DNA of 64,000 nucleotides from Bradyrhizobium sp. AUGA SZCCT0176 (lineage in GTDB: Bacteria; Pseudomonadota; Alphaproteobacteria; Rhizobiales; Xanthobacteraceae), in contig NZ_JAFCMB010000014.1 of NCBI RefSeq assembly GCF_018130145.1, positions 90,473 through 154,472 of the forward strand, written 5' to 3'. Below are positions 49,749 through 57,685 of this stretch, piece after piece. The position numbers were made by a program, and so were the translations under genes. Every line of letters begins with the position of its first letter. Position 1 is the first letter of the stretch. Under the pieces are notes generated by a model. It was not told the origin of the DNA and ran no database searches. It was given only the letters and a program-made list of their open reading frames with translations.

Positions 49749-50528
49749 ATGTCGATGGCGGACGTTACGAAATTCGGCAGTTCAGACGGGCGGCTTAGCG
49801 GAGAATTGGCCGCGGCCCTCGCGCGGCGAGTGACCGCTCAACCTCACGGACCTCAGCAGCCCGGCGCCAAAGGCGCTGCATTCTACCACGATGCAATGTC
49901 AGCCTTCGAGGCGACGACAGAGGTGCTGACGAAGTTCGGCCTGCTGGAGCCGGTCCCTCGCGCCGATATGCCCGGCGAAACCTGGTATTGCCTTCACGCC
50001 TTGACCATTGACGCGAACGACATGCCGAAACTCCTGTCAAGCAGCGTCCCTCAAGGTGACGGCCGGCTGTTCGACTTGCTGGTCGCCTTCCTGCAGGTGT
50101 TTTGCCACTACGATTATCTCTCCGACCGGCATGCGCCGTTCTCGCCGCCGGCATACCTCCTGGCATCCATGTCCGTGCTGGCGCGATCAGGATACGCTGA
50201 AAGAATCGGCAATGAATTTCGTTGGTCAGAGCTCATCGGTCCCGCGATGCGTGCGGCCTATGTGTGGGATGAGAACTTTGTTTCTTTCGCCGAGACCGAA
50301 CAAGCGAAGCTTGATGCAGAAGCAACGCTTGCGTGGCAGACGATCCCTGAATCCATTCAGGCTGCGCACTTTTCGGAGCGTCCGTTGAACAAGCTCGTTG
50401 TCGCCAAGCTACTTCATCAATGCTGGAATGGAGAAGTTTGGACCCCGCCATCGGAGAAATACGAGATAACGAACCAGTTCCAATTGGCTGACCGCATCAT
50501 CCAGCTCGCGAACGGTCATCGGATTTGA
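49749..50528 (+). CDS. Hypothetical protein, 259 residues
   Basis: I do not recognise this soluble protein. It has a long helical middle (GRLFDLLVAFLQVFCHYDYL, SPPAYLLASMSVLARSGYAE) and a C-terminal helix (EKYEITNQFQLADRIIQLAN). A second ATG at 49755 is an equally good start. It is the only plus-strand gene in the glycerol locus, between glpD and ridA, which suggests later insertion into the locus. GC content looks slightly lower than in its neighbours. Confidence 0.65.
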   Translation: MSMADVTKFGSSDGRLSGELAAALARRVTAQPHGPQQPGAKGAAFYHDAMSAFEATTEVLTKFGLLEPVPRADMPGETWYCLHALTIDANDMPKLLSSSVPQGDGRLFDLLVAFLQVFCHYDYLSDRHAPFSPPAYLLASMSVLARSGYAERIGNEFRWSELIGPAMRAAYVWDENFVSFAETEQAKLDAEATLAWQTIPESIQAAHFSERPLNKLVVAKLLHQCWNGEVWTPPSEKYEITNQFQLADRIIQLANGHRI

Positions 50529-50605
50529 GGTAAAGCGTAACGCGATCGATGCGCATCGGCGCGCGGCGCCGAAAATTGGACGCCACGCACCTTCGCGATG
50601 ATCGC

Positions 50606-50989
50606 CTAACCCGCGGCGACGGCCTCGATCTCAAGCAGCCACGCCTCGTCGAAGATTCCGGCGATGACGACGGTCAGCGCGGTTTCCCGGCTGCCAAGCA
50701 CCTCGCTTCGCACCGCGCGATTGAGCATGGTGTAGCGCCGATCCGCGAGATAGGTCCGGTGCATGACCAGATTGTCCAGCGTCATGCCGGCGGCCTTGAG
50801 CTGCGCTTCGACGTTGCTCCAGGCGAGCCTGCACTGCGCTTCAAAGCCCTCGGGCACGGCACCGTCGGCCCCGACTGGAATCTGGCCGCTCACAAAAAGC
50901 ATCCTTGTGTGACCGGCCACCTCAAGCGCCTGGCTATAACCAGTCGTTGGCACGAGGGCCGCTTCGGAATTGATGCGTCGGATTTGCAT
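50606..50989 (-). CDS. RidA family (YjgF) protein
   Basis: This 127-residue RidA-like protein probably forms a trimer that deaminates reactive enamine/imine intermediates or a related amide. Features: VAGHTRMLFVSGQIPVGADG, EAQCRLAWSNVEAQLKAAGM, then MHRTYLADRRYTMLN and a TVVIAGIFDEAWLLEIEAVA end. Position 107 or so, where active RidA has Arg, reads with I/A (VVIAGIFDE), so it may belong to an Rid subfamily without imine deaminase activity. The ATG at 50989 has AGGAGAACC upstream. Confidence 0.82.
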   Translation of the reverse strand: MQIRRINSEAALVPTTGYSQALEVAGHTRMLFVSGQIPVGADGAVPEGFEAQCRLAWSNVEAQLKAAGMTLDNLVMHRTYLADRRYTMLNRAVRSEVLGSRETALTVVIAGIFDEAWLLEIEAVAAG

Positions 50990-51162
50990 TCGGTTCTCCT
51001 TTTTCCCGAGAGAACCTCGTGCACCGGCAGGTTCGTCCAGCACAAACCATTTTTTCTGCACTGCTGGATTAGATTTTCTATTCCAGGTCAGAATTCTCAT
51101 GAAAAGGCCCCGGACGATGCCATTTCATGCTGGAACGAAGTGAAGGTCAGTACTTTCCGCGT

Positions 51163-51993
51163 CTAGCGCAGCCGCGTGACAGTCGAAGCCGTCTCCGCCA
51201 CCGGCTCATCGATATCAGGCGCCGGCTTGTCCATCGCCTCGACCACCTCGATGCCGCGGGTGTGGCAGATGTTGGCGAGACCGGCGGGAAGCGCGGCGTC
51301 GGTCACGAAGGTCTGGATCTGGCTGAGATGGGCGATGCGCACCGGCGCGCTGCGCCTGAGCTTGGTCGAGTCGGCGACCAGCATCACGCTGCGCGCGTTC
51401 GCGATGATCGCCTGCGCGGCCTGCACTTCGCGGTAGTCGAAATCCAGGAGCGCGCCCTCTTCGTCGATCGCGGAGGCGCCGATGATGGCGTAGTCGACCT
51501 TGAACTGGCCGATCAGGCTGATCGCGGTCGAACCGATCACCGCGCCATCGGCGCGGCGCACCGCCCCGCCCGCCACGATCACCTCGATGCGCGGATGGCG
51601 ATACAGCAGCATCGCGACGTTGAGGTTGTTGGTGATGACGAGCAGGTCCTCATGCGAGGTCAGTGCGCTGGCGACCTCTTCCGTCGTGGTGCCGATATTG
51701 ATGAACAGCGAGCAGCCGTTCGGAATTCGCGAGGCGGCGGCAATGCCGATCGCCCGCTTCTCCTCGGCGGCGACGAAGCGCCGCGCTTCATAGGCGAGGT
51801 TCTCGACGCCGGAGGCGATGATGGCGCCGCCATGGATCCGCGTCAGCGAGCGCTGGTCGCAGAGATCGTTGAGGTCCTTGCGGATGGTCTGCGCCGAAAC
51901 CTCGAAACGCTTGGCGAGATCCTCCACCATCACCCGGCCGAAGGCGCGGGCGATGTTGAGAATTTCAGTCTGGCGGTTGGACAGTCCGGCCAC
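51163..51993 (-). CDS. glpR: DeoR family transcriptional regulator, probable GlpR
   Basis: This 276-residue protein has the DeoR helix-turn-helix at the N-terminus (LSNRQTEILNIARAFGRVMV, EDLAKRFEVSAQTIRKDLND) and the sugar-phosphate effector domain (FINIGTTTEEVASALTSHED, TNNLNVAMLLYRHPRIEVIV, DYAIIGASAIDEEGALLDFD). GlpR represses glycerol genes and responds to glycerol-3-phosphate. I use the GTG at 51993, with TGAGG upstream; TTG starts at 52008 and 52050 are alternatives. The nearby glp operon is the likely target. Confidence 0.85.
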   Translation of the reverse strand: MAGLSNRQTEILNIARAFGRVMVEDLAKRFEVSAQTIRKDLNDLCDQRSLTRIHGGAIIASGVENLAYEARRFVAAEEKRAIGIAAASRIPNGCSLFINIGTTTEEVASALTSHEDLLVITNNLNVAMLLYRHPRIEVIVAGGAVRRADGAVIGSTAISLIGQFKVDYAIIGASAIDEEGALLDFDYREVQAAQAIIANARSVMLVADSTKLRRSAPVRIAHLSQIQTFVTDAALPAGLANICHTRGIEVVEAMDKPAPDIDEPVAETASTVTRLR

Positions 51994-52245
51994 GGGTGGC
52001 GCCTCAAGGAAGAAGTTTCTTATGGTGCGGTGGTTTGTGGTTCCGGTCAACGCGGCCGAAACCGGATGCGCCTGACATCATGGTTAACCATCTGTTAAAA
52101 AGGCGGCGTTCGAGAGGCATGATAAGCCCATTGGCATTGCGCCAGCCGCATTTTACCGGTGCGATTTTGCCGTTCTTAACGGTTTTGTGATTGCATTGCC
52201 GTCGCTAGGCCCGGGAAACGGGCCAGATATCGGAAAATCGCTGCA

Positions 52246-53388
52246 ATGCGGGTCGATCGAATCTGGGAATTCCTCCAGCGGTTGAGCCCGCTGACGCGCA
52301 GCTGCCTGCTCACCGAGCTGGAGCGGCTGGAGGCGTGCGGCGTCGACATGCCGGGCACCGCGGACCTGCAGGCCAGGCTGCGGGCCGAACTGCGCCCGGA
52401 CGGACCGAACGAGACCCCAACGCCGTCGAAATATTTCTTCGCGCCGCTGGAGCCGCTGGTCGTCGCGGGTGCGCCGGAGCATGCCAATACGGGCCGGATT
52501 GCGCGGACTTCACTTGTTCCGATCTGGGAATGGATCAACCGCGATCTGCTGCCGATCATGGCCCGCGACTACGAAGGCCAGATGAAGGGGTTTATCGCTT
52601 CCAACCGGCCGCGCGACGCGCAACAGGCGGCATCGATCTTCCAGACCAAGGTCGCAAAATCGCTGGAGGGAAATCTGGCTTCGGCGGATGGCGCGGAGCG
52701 GGCACGCAAGAAGCTTGCGGCCTACACGGCTTCGCCGTCGGTCTATAGCGACCTCGTCAAGATCATGGGCGCGCTGCGCGCACGCGAGGCGCTGGCAGGG
52801 TTCAGCAAAGCCTTGCCGGAAAAGATCCTGAAAATCAACGACGCGCAGGTCGACAAGGTCACGGCGCTGCTGGATGCATTCCGGAAAAAGGATCCCGGCG
52901 CGGTACCCTTTGCGCTGGCGCTGGTTGCTGGACGTCTCAAGACGCCCCGCGAGTTGCTCCGTCTTGCCACCAAACCCGCGCGCAGCCGGCGCGCCGTTGA
53001 TGTTGCTGCCACGCCCTATGCGATATCCGTCTCGATGGTGCTGGACCAGATCGACGACAAACGCATCGCCTTGCGCGTTGCCCTGAAGAAAAACCGTGTC
53101 GTCGACGCGCGCGACATCCTGGCCGACATCGACAAGACAGAAGCAGCGGTGCAGGCCGCCATCCGCGAACTCGCTGCCTCCGAATGGGGCGCGCGGCTGC
53201 GCGACATCAGGAGCGCGATCGTGGCCGATGTGGAGACCGAAGTGAGCCGGTTTCCCGATGAAGTCGGCCACATCCTGCAACTGCGCGGTGCGCACGGCAA
53301 TGGAATGTTGTCCGGCCTGGTCTGGAAAGGCCGCGATGCGATCAGCGATAGCGCTGCATTTTGCAAGCGGCTGATCGGTCAGAGCTGA
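52246..53388 (+). CDS. Hypothetical protein, 380 residues
   Basis: I do not recognise this protein. It is largely helical (IWEFLQRLSPLTRSCLLTEL, RARKKLAAYTASPSVYSDLV, AVQAAIRELAASEWGARLRD) and has no signal peptide or membrane segment. A central basic segment (LLRLATKPARSRRAVDVAAT) may be a linker. No enzyme motif is visible. It is divergent from glpR and convergent with the GGDEF-EAL gene, so it stands alone. Confidence 0.65.
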   Translation: MRVDRIWEFLQRLSPLTRSCLLTELERLEACGVDMPGTADLQARLRAELRPDGPNETPTPSKYFFAPLEPLVVAGAPEHANTGRIARTSLVPIWEWINRDLLPIMARDYEGQMKGFIASNRPRDAQQAASIFQTKVAKSLEGNLASADGAERARKKLAAYTASPSVYSDLVKIMGALRAREALAGFSKALPEKILKINDAQVDKVTALLDAFRKKDPGAVPFALALVAGRLKTPRELLRLATKPARSRRAVDVAATPYAISVSMVLDQIDDKRIALRVALKKNRVVDARDILADIDKTEAAVQAAIRELAASEWGARLRDIRSAIVADVETEVSRFPDEVGHILQLRGAHGNGMLSGLVWKGRDAISDSAAFCKRLIGQS

Positions 53389-53430
53389 ACGCGGCTCCGG
53401 CGCTCGCGCGGTCCGCGAGACGCCTTTGAG

Positions 53431-56160
53431 TTATGTCGCGGTGCGCATGTGGCCGGCTGCATCGCTGCGGCCCAGCAGATTGGCATAAACTTCGATCCGG
53501 CGCGGACGGCCGATCAGATAGCCCTGCATTTCATCGCATCCCTCTGATATCAGCGTCCTGAGCTGATCATTGGTCTCGACACCTTCCGCCAGCACCGGAA
53601 GTCCGAGCCCGTGCGCGAGACCAATGACGGCGCGAACGATCGCCAGCGATCGATCGGTGCGGCCAAGACTGGCGATAAAGGACCGATCGATCTTGATCCG
53701 GTCGAGCGGGAAGCTTTGCAGATAGGACAGCGAGGAATATCCGGTTCCGAAATCGTCCAATGCAATGCTGACGCCCAGCCTCTTGAGGCCTTTCAGCATC
53801 AGCGTCGCACGTGCAACGTTCTCGATCAGCACGCCCTCGGTAATTTCGAGTTCGAGACGCGCCGGCGAGATGCCGGTTTCGCGCAGAACATCGCCTACCA
53901 ATTGCTGCAGATTGCCGCGGCGGAATTGAATCGCCGAGACGTTGACGGCGACCTGCAGCGGCGCCTTCCAGCACGCGGCTTCGCGGCATGCCTCCCGCAA
54001 GACCCACTCCCCGATCTCGACGATCAGATCGGTTTCCTCGGCGATCGGGATGAACTCCGCGGGCGGAACGATGCCGCGTTGCGGATGCATCCAGCGCACC
54101 AGCGCCTCAAATCCGATGATCTCGCCCCCGGCATGCCGCTGCGGCTGATATTCCAGATAGAGCTCGCCGTTTGCGACGGCCGATTTCAGATCGTGTTCCA
54201 GCGCCCGGCGGTCGCGCAACTGCTGATCCATCGTGGCGGTGAAGAACCGTATCGCCCCGCGGCCTTCGTGCTTGGCACGATACAGCGCCGCATCGGCGTT
54301 GGCGAACAACGACCGCGCGTCATGGCCGTCGCGAGGATAGACCGCGATCCCGATGCTGAGATCAAGCTCGAAGGAATGGCCGTCGATTTCGATATCCTGG
54401 TCCAGCGCGCCGCGCAGCCGGTCGGCGAGCAGCTCCGCACTCGATGGCAGCGGGTCCTGTTCGGTGATCGCGATGAATTCGTCGCCGCCGATCCGCGCCA
54501 GGAAGGCGCCCTGTGACGCCATCTGCAGACGCCGCGAAGCTTCGCGCAACGCCGCGTCGCCCATCGAATGCCCGAACAGGTCGTTGATCTGCTTGAAGCG
54601 GTCGAAATCGATGCAAAGGACCGCGAAGCTTCCGCTGCGTTCCCGGGCCGCGTCGAGCACCTTCGAAAAATGACCATCCAGCGCGGCGCGGTTCGGCAGA
54701 TCCGTCAGCGCGTCATGCCAGGCCAGATGCAGGATCCGCTGTTCCGCGCGCTTGCGATCGGTCATGTCGAACGCCACCGCAACGCAGGCATCGCGGCCGT
54801 TGTAGCGCAGCGGGCGCGCCTCGATCGCCACCTCGATTATTCTTCCATCGGCCGTGACGTGTCGGCGGGTATCGTGCGCCGTCTGCATGCCCTGATGCTG
54901 CCGGAATTCGTCGCGAACCTTCCTGATGTCCTCCGGAACACGCAGATTCTCCACGTTCATCGACAGCATCTGCTCGCGAGAGTAGCCGTAGTGCCGGCAG
55001 GTCGCGGCATTGACGGCCAGAAGCTCGAGCGTATTGACGTCGGCCACCCACATCGGGAGCGGATTCTCTTCGAACAACAGGCGGAACGAGGCTTCGCGAC
55101 GCCTCAGATCGGTGATGTCTTCGTGCGTGGCCACCCAGCCGCGATCCGGCATCGGCCGGTGGTAAATCCGGACAACGCGGCCATTGGCCAGTTCAACAAC
55201 CGAGTCGTGCTGCTCCGCGCTGACGGCAAGCTGATCGCGCCAGGCGAGGTATTCGTCCACGGTCATCGCGGGATGGCTTCCCGCCTCGTAACGCAGCTGG
55301 ACGATCTCTCTGAGCGAGATACCAGGTTTGACGCTGTCCGGCGGCAAATCGTACATGTCGACGTAGCGGCGGTTGCACACAATGAGCCGCTGCGCACCGT
55401 CGAAGAAGCAAAGTCCCTGCGACATGTTGTTGAGCGCCGAATCGAAACGGTCGGCGATCTCGCGCGCATTGGCTTGTTCCGTAAGGGCAGCCACCTCGGC
55501 GCTTCGCGCCCGCTCGCCTTCGACGGCGAGGTCCGCGCGCGAAGCGACGAGATTCACCAGATCGGAGTAGTTGGTGTTGATCATCCGGATCAACAGCACC
55601 ACCAGCATGCAAAGATTGATGCCGATGCAGACGTGCAGTGCTTCACCCGAGATCAGTAACCGCAGCGAGATCGGAACCGCCGAAATCAGCAGCGTGAGCC
55701 GGGCGGCACTCGGGAAACTTCCGAGGCAGTAGGCGCTTCCGACCGAACCCAGGAAAACCAGCAGCGCCAACGGCGCGCGCGAGTCCGCCTCGACGCTGTC
55801 GAACAGCACCAGGGTCCAGACCGCGAAGACGGCGTTGAGCGCGGACGCCAGGATGCGGGTCTTGAACAGATGCTTCAGCGCCTGTTCGGCTGTCGGCACC
55901 ACCTTCCGGAGCTTGATCCAGTAGATCATCCTGATCACGCTGATCAGCAGCAGCGCCCCCGGTACACCGAAGCGGAACCAGAGCGGCAGCGAGGCCGGCA
56001 AGACGTAGGAGACGCTGACGCTCTCGACAATCAGCACGCCGTAGAGGACGGGAATTTGGCTCGTCAGAATGCGGAACTGCTCGATGAGCAACGCACCGCC
56101 CGCCGGTGTGGCGGCGCTGCCGATGTAAAACCACCGTCGAAAATACCTGCGAATGTTCAT
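53431..56160 (-). CDS. PAS-GGDEF-EAL cyclic-di-GMP signalling membrane protein
   Basis: This is a 909-residue membrane sensor. About five hydrophobic helices (residues 15-190) precede a short coiled coil and two PAS domains (about 225-340 and 360-475). The GGDEF domain is intact (LARIGGDEFIAITEQD), as is EAL (IIGFEALVRWMHP), with supporting EAL residues in LELEITEGVLI, ALDDFGTGYSSLSYL and KIDRSF. It could both make and break cyclic di-GMP. No RxxD inhibitory site stands five residues before GGDEF. The ATG at 56160 is used; a TTG at 56187 adds nine residues. Confidence 0.92.
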   Translation of the reverse strand: MNIRRYFRRWFYIGSAATPAGGALLIEQFRILTSQIPVLYGVLIVESVSVSYVLPASLPLWFRFGVPGALLLISVIRMIYWIKLRKVVPTAEQALKHLFKTRILASALNAVFAVWTLVLFDSVEADSRAPLALLVFLGSVGSAYCLGSFPSAARLTLLISAVPISLRLLISGEALHVCIGINLCMLVVLLIRMINTNYSDLVNLVASRADLAVEGERARSAEVAALTEQANAREIADRFDSALNNMSQGLCFFDGAQRLIVCNRRYVDMYDLPPDSVKPGISLREIVQLRYEAGSHPAMTVDEYLAWRDQLAVSAEQHDSVVELANGRVVRIYHRPMPDRGWVATHEDITDLRRREASFRLLFEENPLPMWVADVNTLELLAVNAATCRHYGYSREQMLSMNVENLRVPEDIRKVRDEFRQHQGMQTAHDTRRHVTADGRIIEVAIEARPLRYNGRDACVAVAFDMTDRKRAEQRILHLAWHDALTDLPNRAALDGHFSKVLDAARERSGSFAVLCIDFDRFKQINDLFGHSMGDAALREASRRLQMASQGAFLARIGGDEFIAITEQDPLPSSAELLADRLRGALDQDIEIDGHSFELDLSIGIAVYPRDGHDARSLFANADAALYRAKHEGRGAIRFFTATMDQQLRDRRALEHDLKSAVANGELYLEYQPQRHAGGEIIGFEALVRWMHPQRGIVPPAEFIPIAEETDLIVEIGEWVLREACREAACWKAPLQVAVNVSAIQFRRGNLQQLVGDVLRETGISPARLELEITEGVLIENVARATLMLKGLKRLGVSIALDDFGTGYSSLSYLQSFPLDRIKIDRSFIASLGRTDRSLAIVRAVIGLAHGLGLPVLAEGVETNDQLRTLISEGCDEMQGYLIGRPRRIEVYANLLGRSDAAGHMRTAT

Positions 56161-56383
56161 CAGGGCGCCATACCGATTGGTCGGCAAGGCTAGCGGGGGG
56201 AAGGAAATTGCGCGTAAAAAACCTTGGTAAAGGGTGAGCTTAAAATCGTCGGAAATCAGCGCAGTTCCAACGCGCTGCGCTGTCCATCAGGCGGTGAACC
56301 TGGCCGGTATTAATACGGACCGGAAATGCCGAATCTACGCCGCCGGCCTTTCGGCGCTTCTGAATATCGCAGGGACGGCCGCT

Positions 56384-56575
56384 TCACGCGGCCAGCGTCA
56401 GAACGCCGGCGGCAAGACGTCTCGCCGCGCGCTCGGCTTCGCGCGCGTTGCGGAACAGCTGGCCTTCCAGCTGGTCGAAACGATGAGAGGCCGCAAAGAA
56501 ACGATAGCCGCCGGGGCCACGCACGACGATCCCGGCGGTCTGCGAACCGACTTCGATAATGTAGGTATCCGACAT
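56384..56575 (-). CDS. Small conserved hypothetical protein with EcfG-like promoter
   Basis: This 63-residue protein begins MSDTYIIEVGSQTAGIVVRG and continues with strand and helix segments (GYRFFAASHRFDQLEGQLFR, NAREAERAARRLAAG). It has no membrane segment. The arrangement looks like a small alpha/beta domain. An exact EcfG consensus promoter lies 33 nt upstream, so it is probably a general-stress gene. I cannot name a function. Confidence 0.7.
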   Translation of the reverse strand: MSDTYIIEVGSQTAGIVVRGPGGYRFFAASHRFDQLEGQLFRNAREAERAARRLAAGVLTLAA

Positions 56576-56607
56576 ATTATCCAGCCTCGATGGCATTCCG
56601 CGCAACT

Positions 56608-56632
56608 AACGGAGCGTCTGCCGAAATGTTCC
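56608..56632 (-). promoter_or_regulatory. sigma-EcfG-type promoter of the 63-residue gene
   Basis: On the minus strand GGAAC, 16 nt, CGTT matches the general-stress sigma consensus exactly and lies 33 nt upstream of the start at 56575. Confidence 0.68.
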
Positions 56633-56821
56633 TCAGACCGGACAGCCGCGCCTGCACGGAAACGTCATCGACGATTGTCTGGCGAATCAGCGCCCGGCAA
56701 GGCCGGTTCAATACGGATTCGTGGGACAAACGGCCCCTCCGCGGGCTTGACCTGCGGCAAAGTCGCCGCCAGTGTTCCCCGCGAATCCAGTGATTTGCGA
56801 CAAACAGGCCGGAGAACGGAC

Positions 56822-57256
56822 ATGGTATCGAAATTGGCGGTTACGACGCTTCTGGCCCTCGCGATTTGCGCACCGGTCCAGCAGGCCGCCGCGCAGGATG
56901 CGATCGGCGGCGCGATCGTCGGCGGCGTGCTTGGCGGTGTCGTCGGCGGCGCCCTCGGTGGACGCGGCGGCGCGGCGGCAGGCGCCATCATCGGCGCCGG
57001 CACAGGAGCTGCGATTGCATCCCAGGGCGAGCCCCGCCCGGGCGGTTACCGCTATTACAACAACGGCTGCTATGTGGAGCAACCCGGCGGCTGGGTGGCC
57101 GTTTCGCCGCGTTATTGCGGCATGGAAGCGCAATACGTCGCGCCGCCGCCGGCCCGGGTTTACGACGACACGCCGCGCTGCATGCGCTCGCGGAGCTATG
57201 ATCCGCGCCGCGGCACGTTCATCGGCCGTGACGGCTACGAGCGTCCCTGCCCATAA
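56822..57256 (+). CDS. Secreted glycine-zipper protein with BA14K-like C-terminus
   Basis: This 144-residue exported protein has a signal peptide (MVSKLAVTTLLALAICAPVQ, cleavage near AAAQD). A glycine-zipper stretch follows (residues 28-68, alternating Gly/Ala with no charge except one Arg), which can insert into membranes. The C-terminal part holds four Cys, with NNGCYVEQPGGWVAVSPRYC and RCMRSRSYDPRRGTFIGRDG, which resembles BA14K-type domains. The ATG at 56822 has GGAGAAC upstream. It is divergent from the 63-residue gene. The role is unknown; an envelope structural function is likely. Confidence 0.8.
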   Translation: MVSKLAVTTLLALAICAPVQQAAAQDAIGGAIVGGVLGGVVGGALGGRGGAAAGAIIGAGTGAAIASQGEPRPGGYRYYNNGCYVEQPGGWVAVSPRYCGMEAQYVAPPPARVYDDTPRCMRSRSYDPRRGTFIGRDGYERPCP

Positions 57257-57259
57257 GAC

Positions 57260-57685
57260 TCAAGTCGAGATTGGAGCCCCCTCACGCTTGATGGCTTGAG
57301 GGTGGCCCTGCTCGTCGATCGAGACGTAGGTAAAATTGCCGTCGGTCACCAGGATCGACAGCCTGTCTTCGCGGCGAAGCGACCACGCCTCGAGATGGAC
57401 CGTGATCGAGGTCCGGCCGATCCGGACCAGATTGGCGTGCACCGAGACGAGGTCGCCGACATAGACGGCCTTGCGAAAATTCATCGCATCGATCGCGACC
57501 GTGACGGTGCGGGACTTCGCGATCTTGGAAGCAAACACGCCGCCGCCAATATCCATCTGGCTGAGCAGCCAGCCGCCAAAGATGTCGCCATTGGCGTTGG
57601 TATCCGCGGGCATCGCCAAGGTACGGATGCAAAGATCGCCGCGCGGCTCGGTTTCGGTGCTCAGGGGAGCATGCGTCTCGTTCAC
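57260..57685 (-). CDS. YciA-type acyl-CoA thioesterase
   Basis: This 141-residue hot-dog-fold thioesterase hydrolyses acyl-CoA. Features: IRTLAMPADTNANGDIFGGW with the catalytic aspartate, LLSQMDIGGGVFASKIAKSR, and VAIDAMNFRKAVYVGDLVSV. It is the last gene of the beta-oxidation operon and overlaps the FadB-type gene by 4 nt. It could free CoA or trim dead-end acyl-CoAs during fatty acid breakdown. Confidence 0.92.
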   Translation of the reverse strand: MNETHAPLSTETEPRGDLCIRTLAMPADTNANGDIFGGWLLSQMDIGGGVFASKIAKSRTVTVAIDAMNFRKAVYVGDLVSVHANLVRIGRTSITVHLEAWSLRREDRLSILVTDGNFTYVSIDEQGHPQAIKREGAPIST

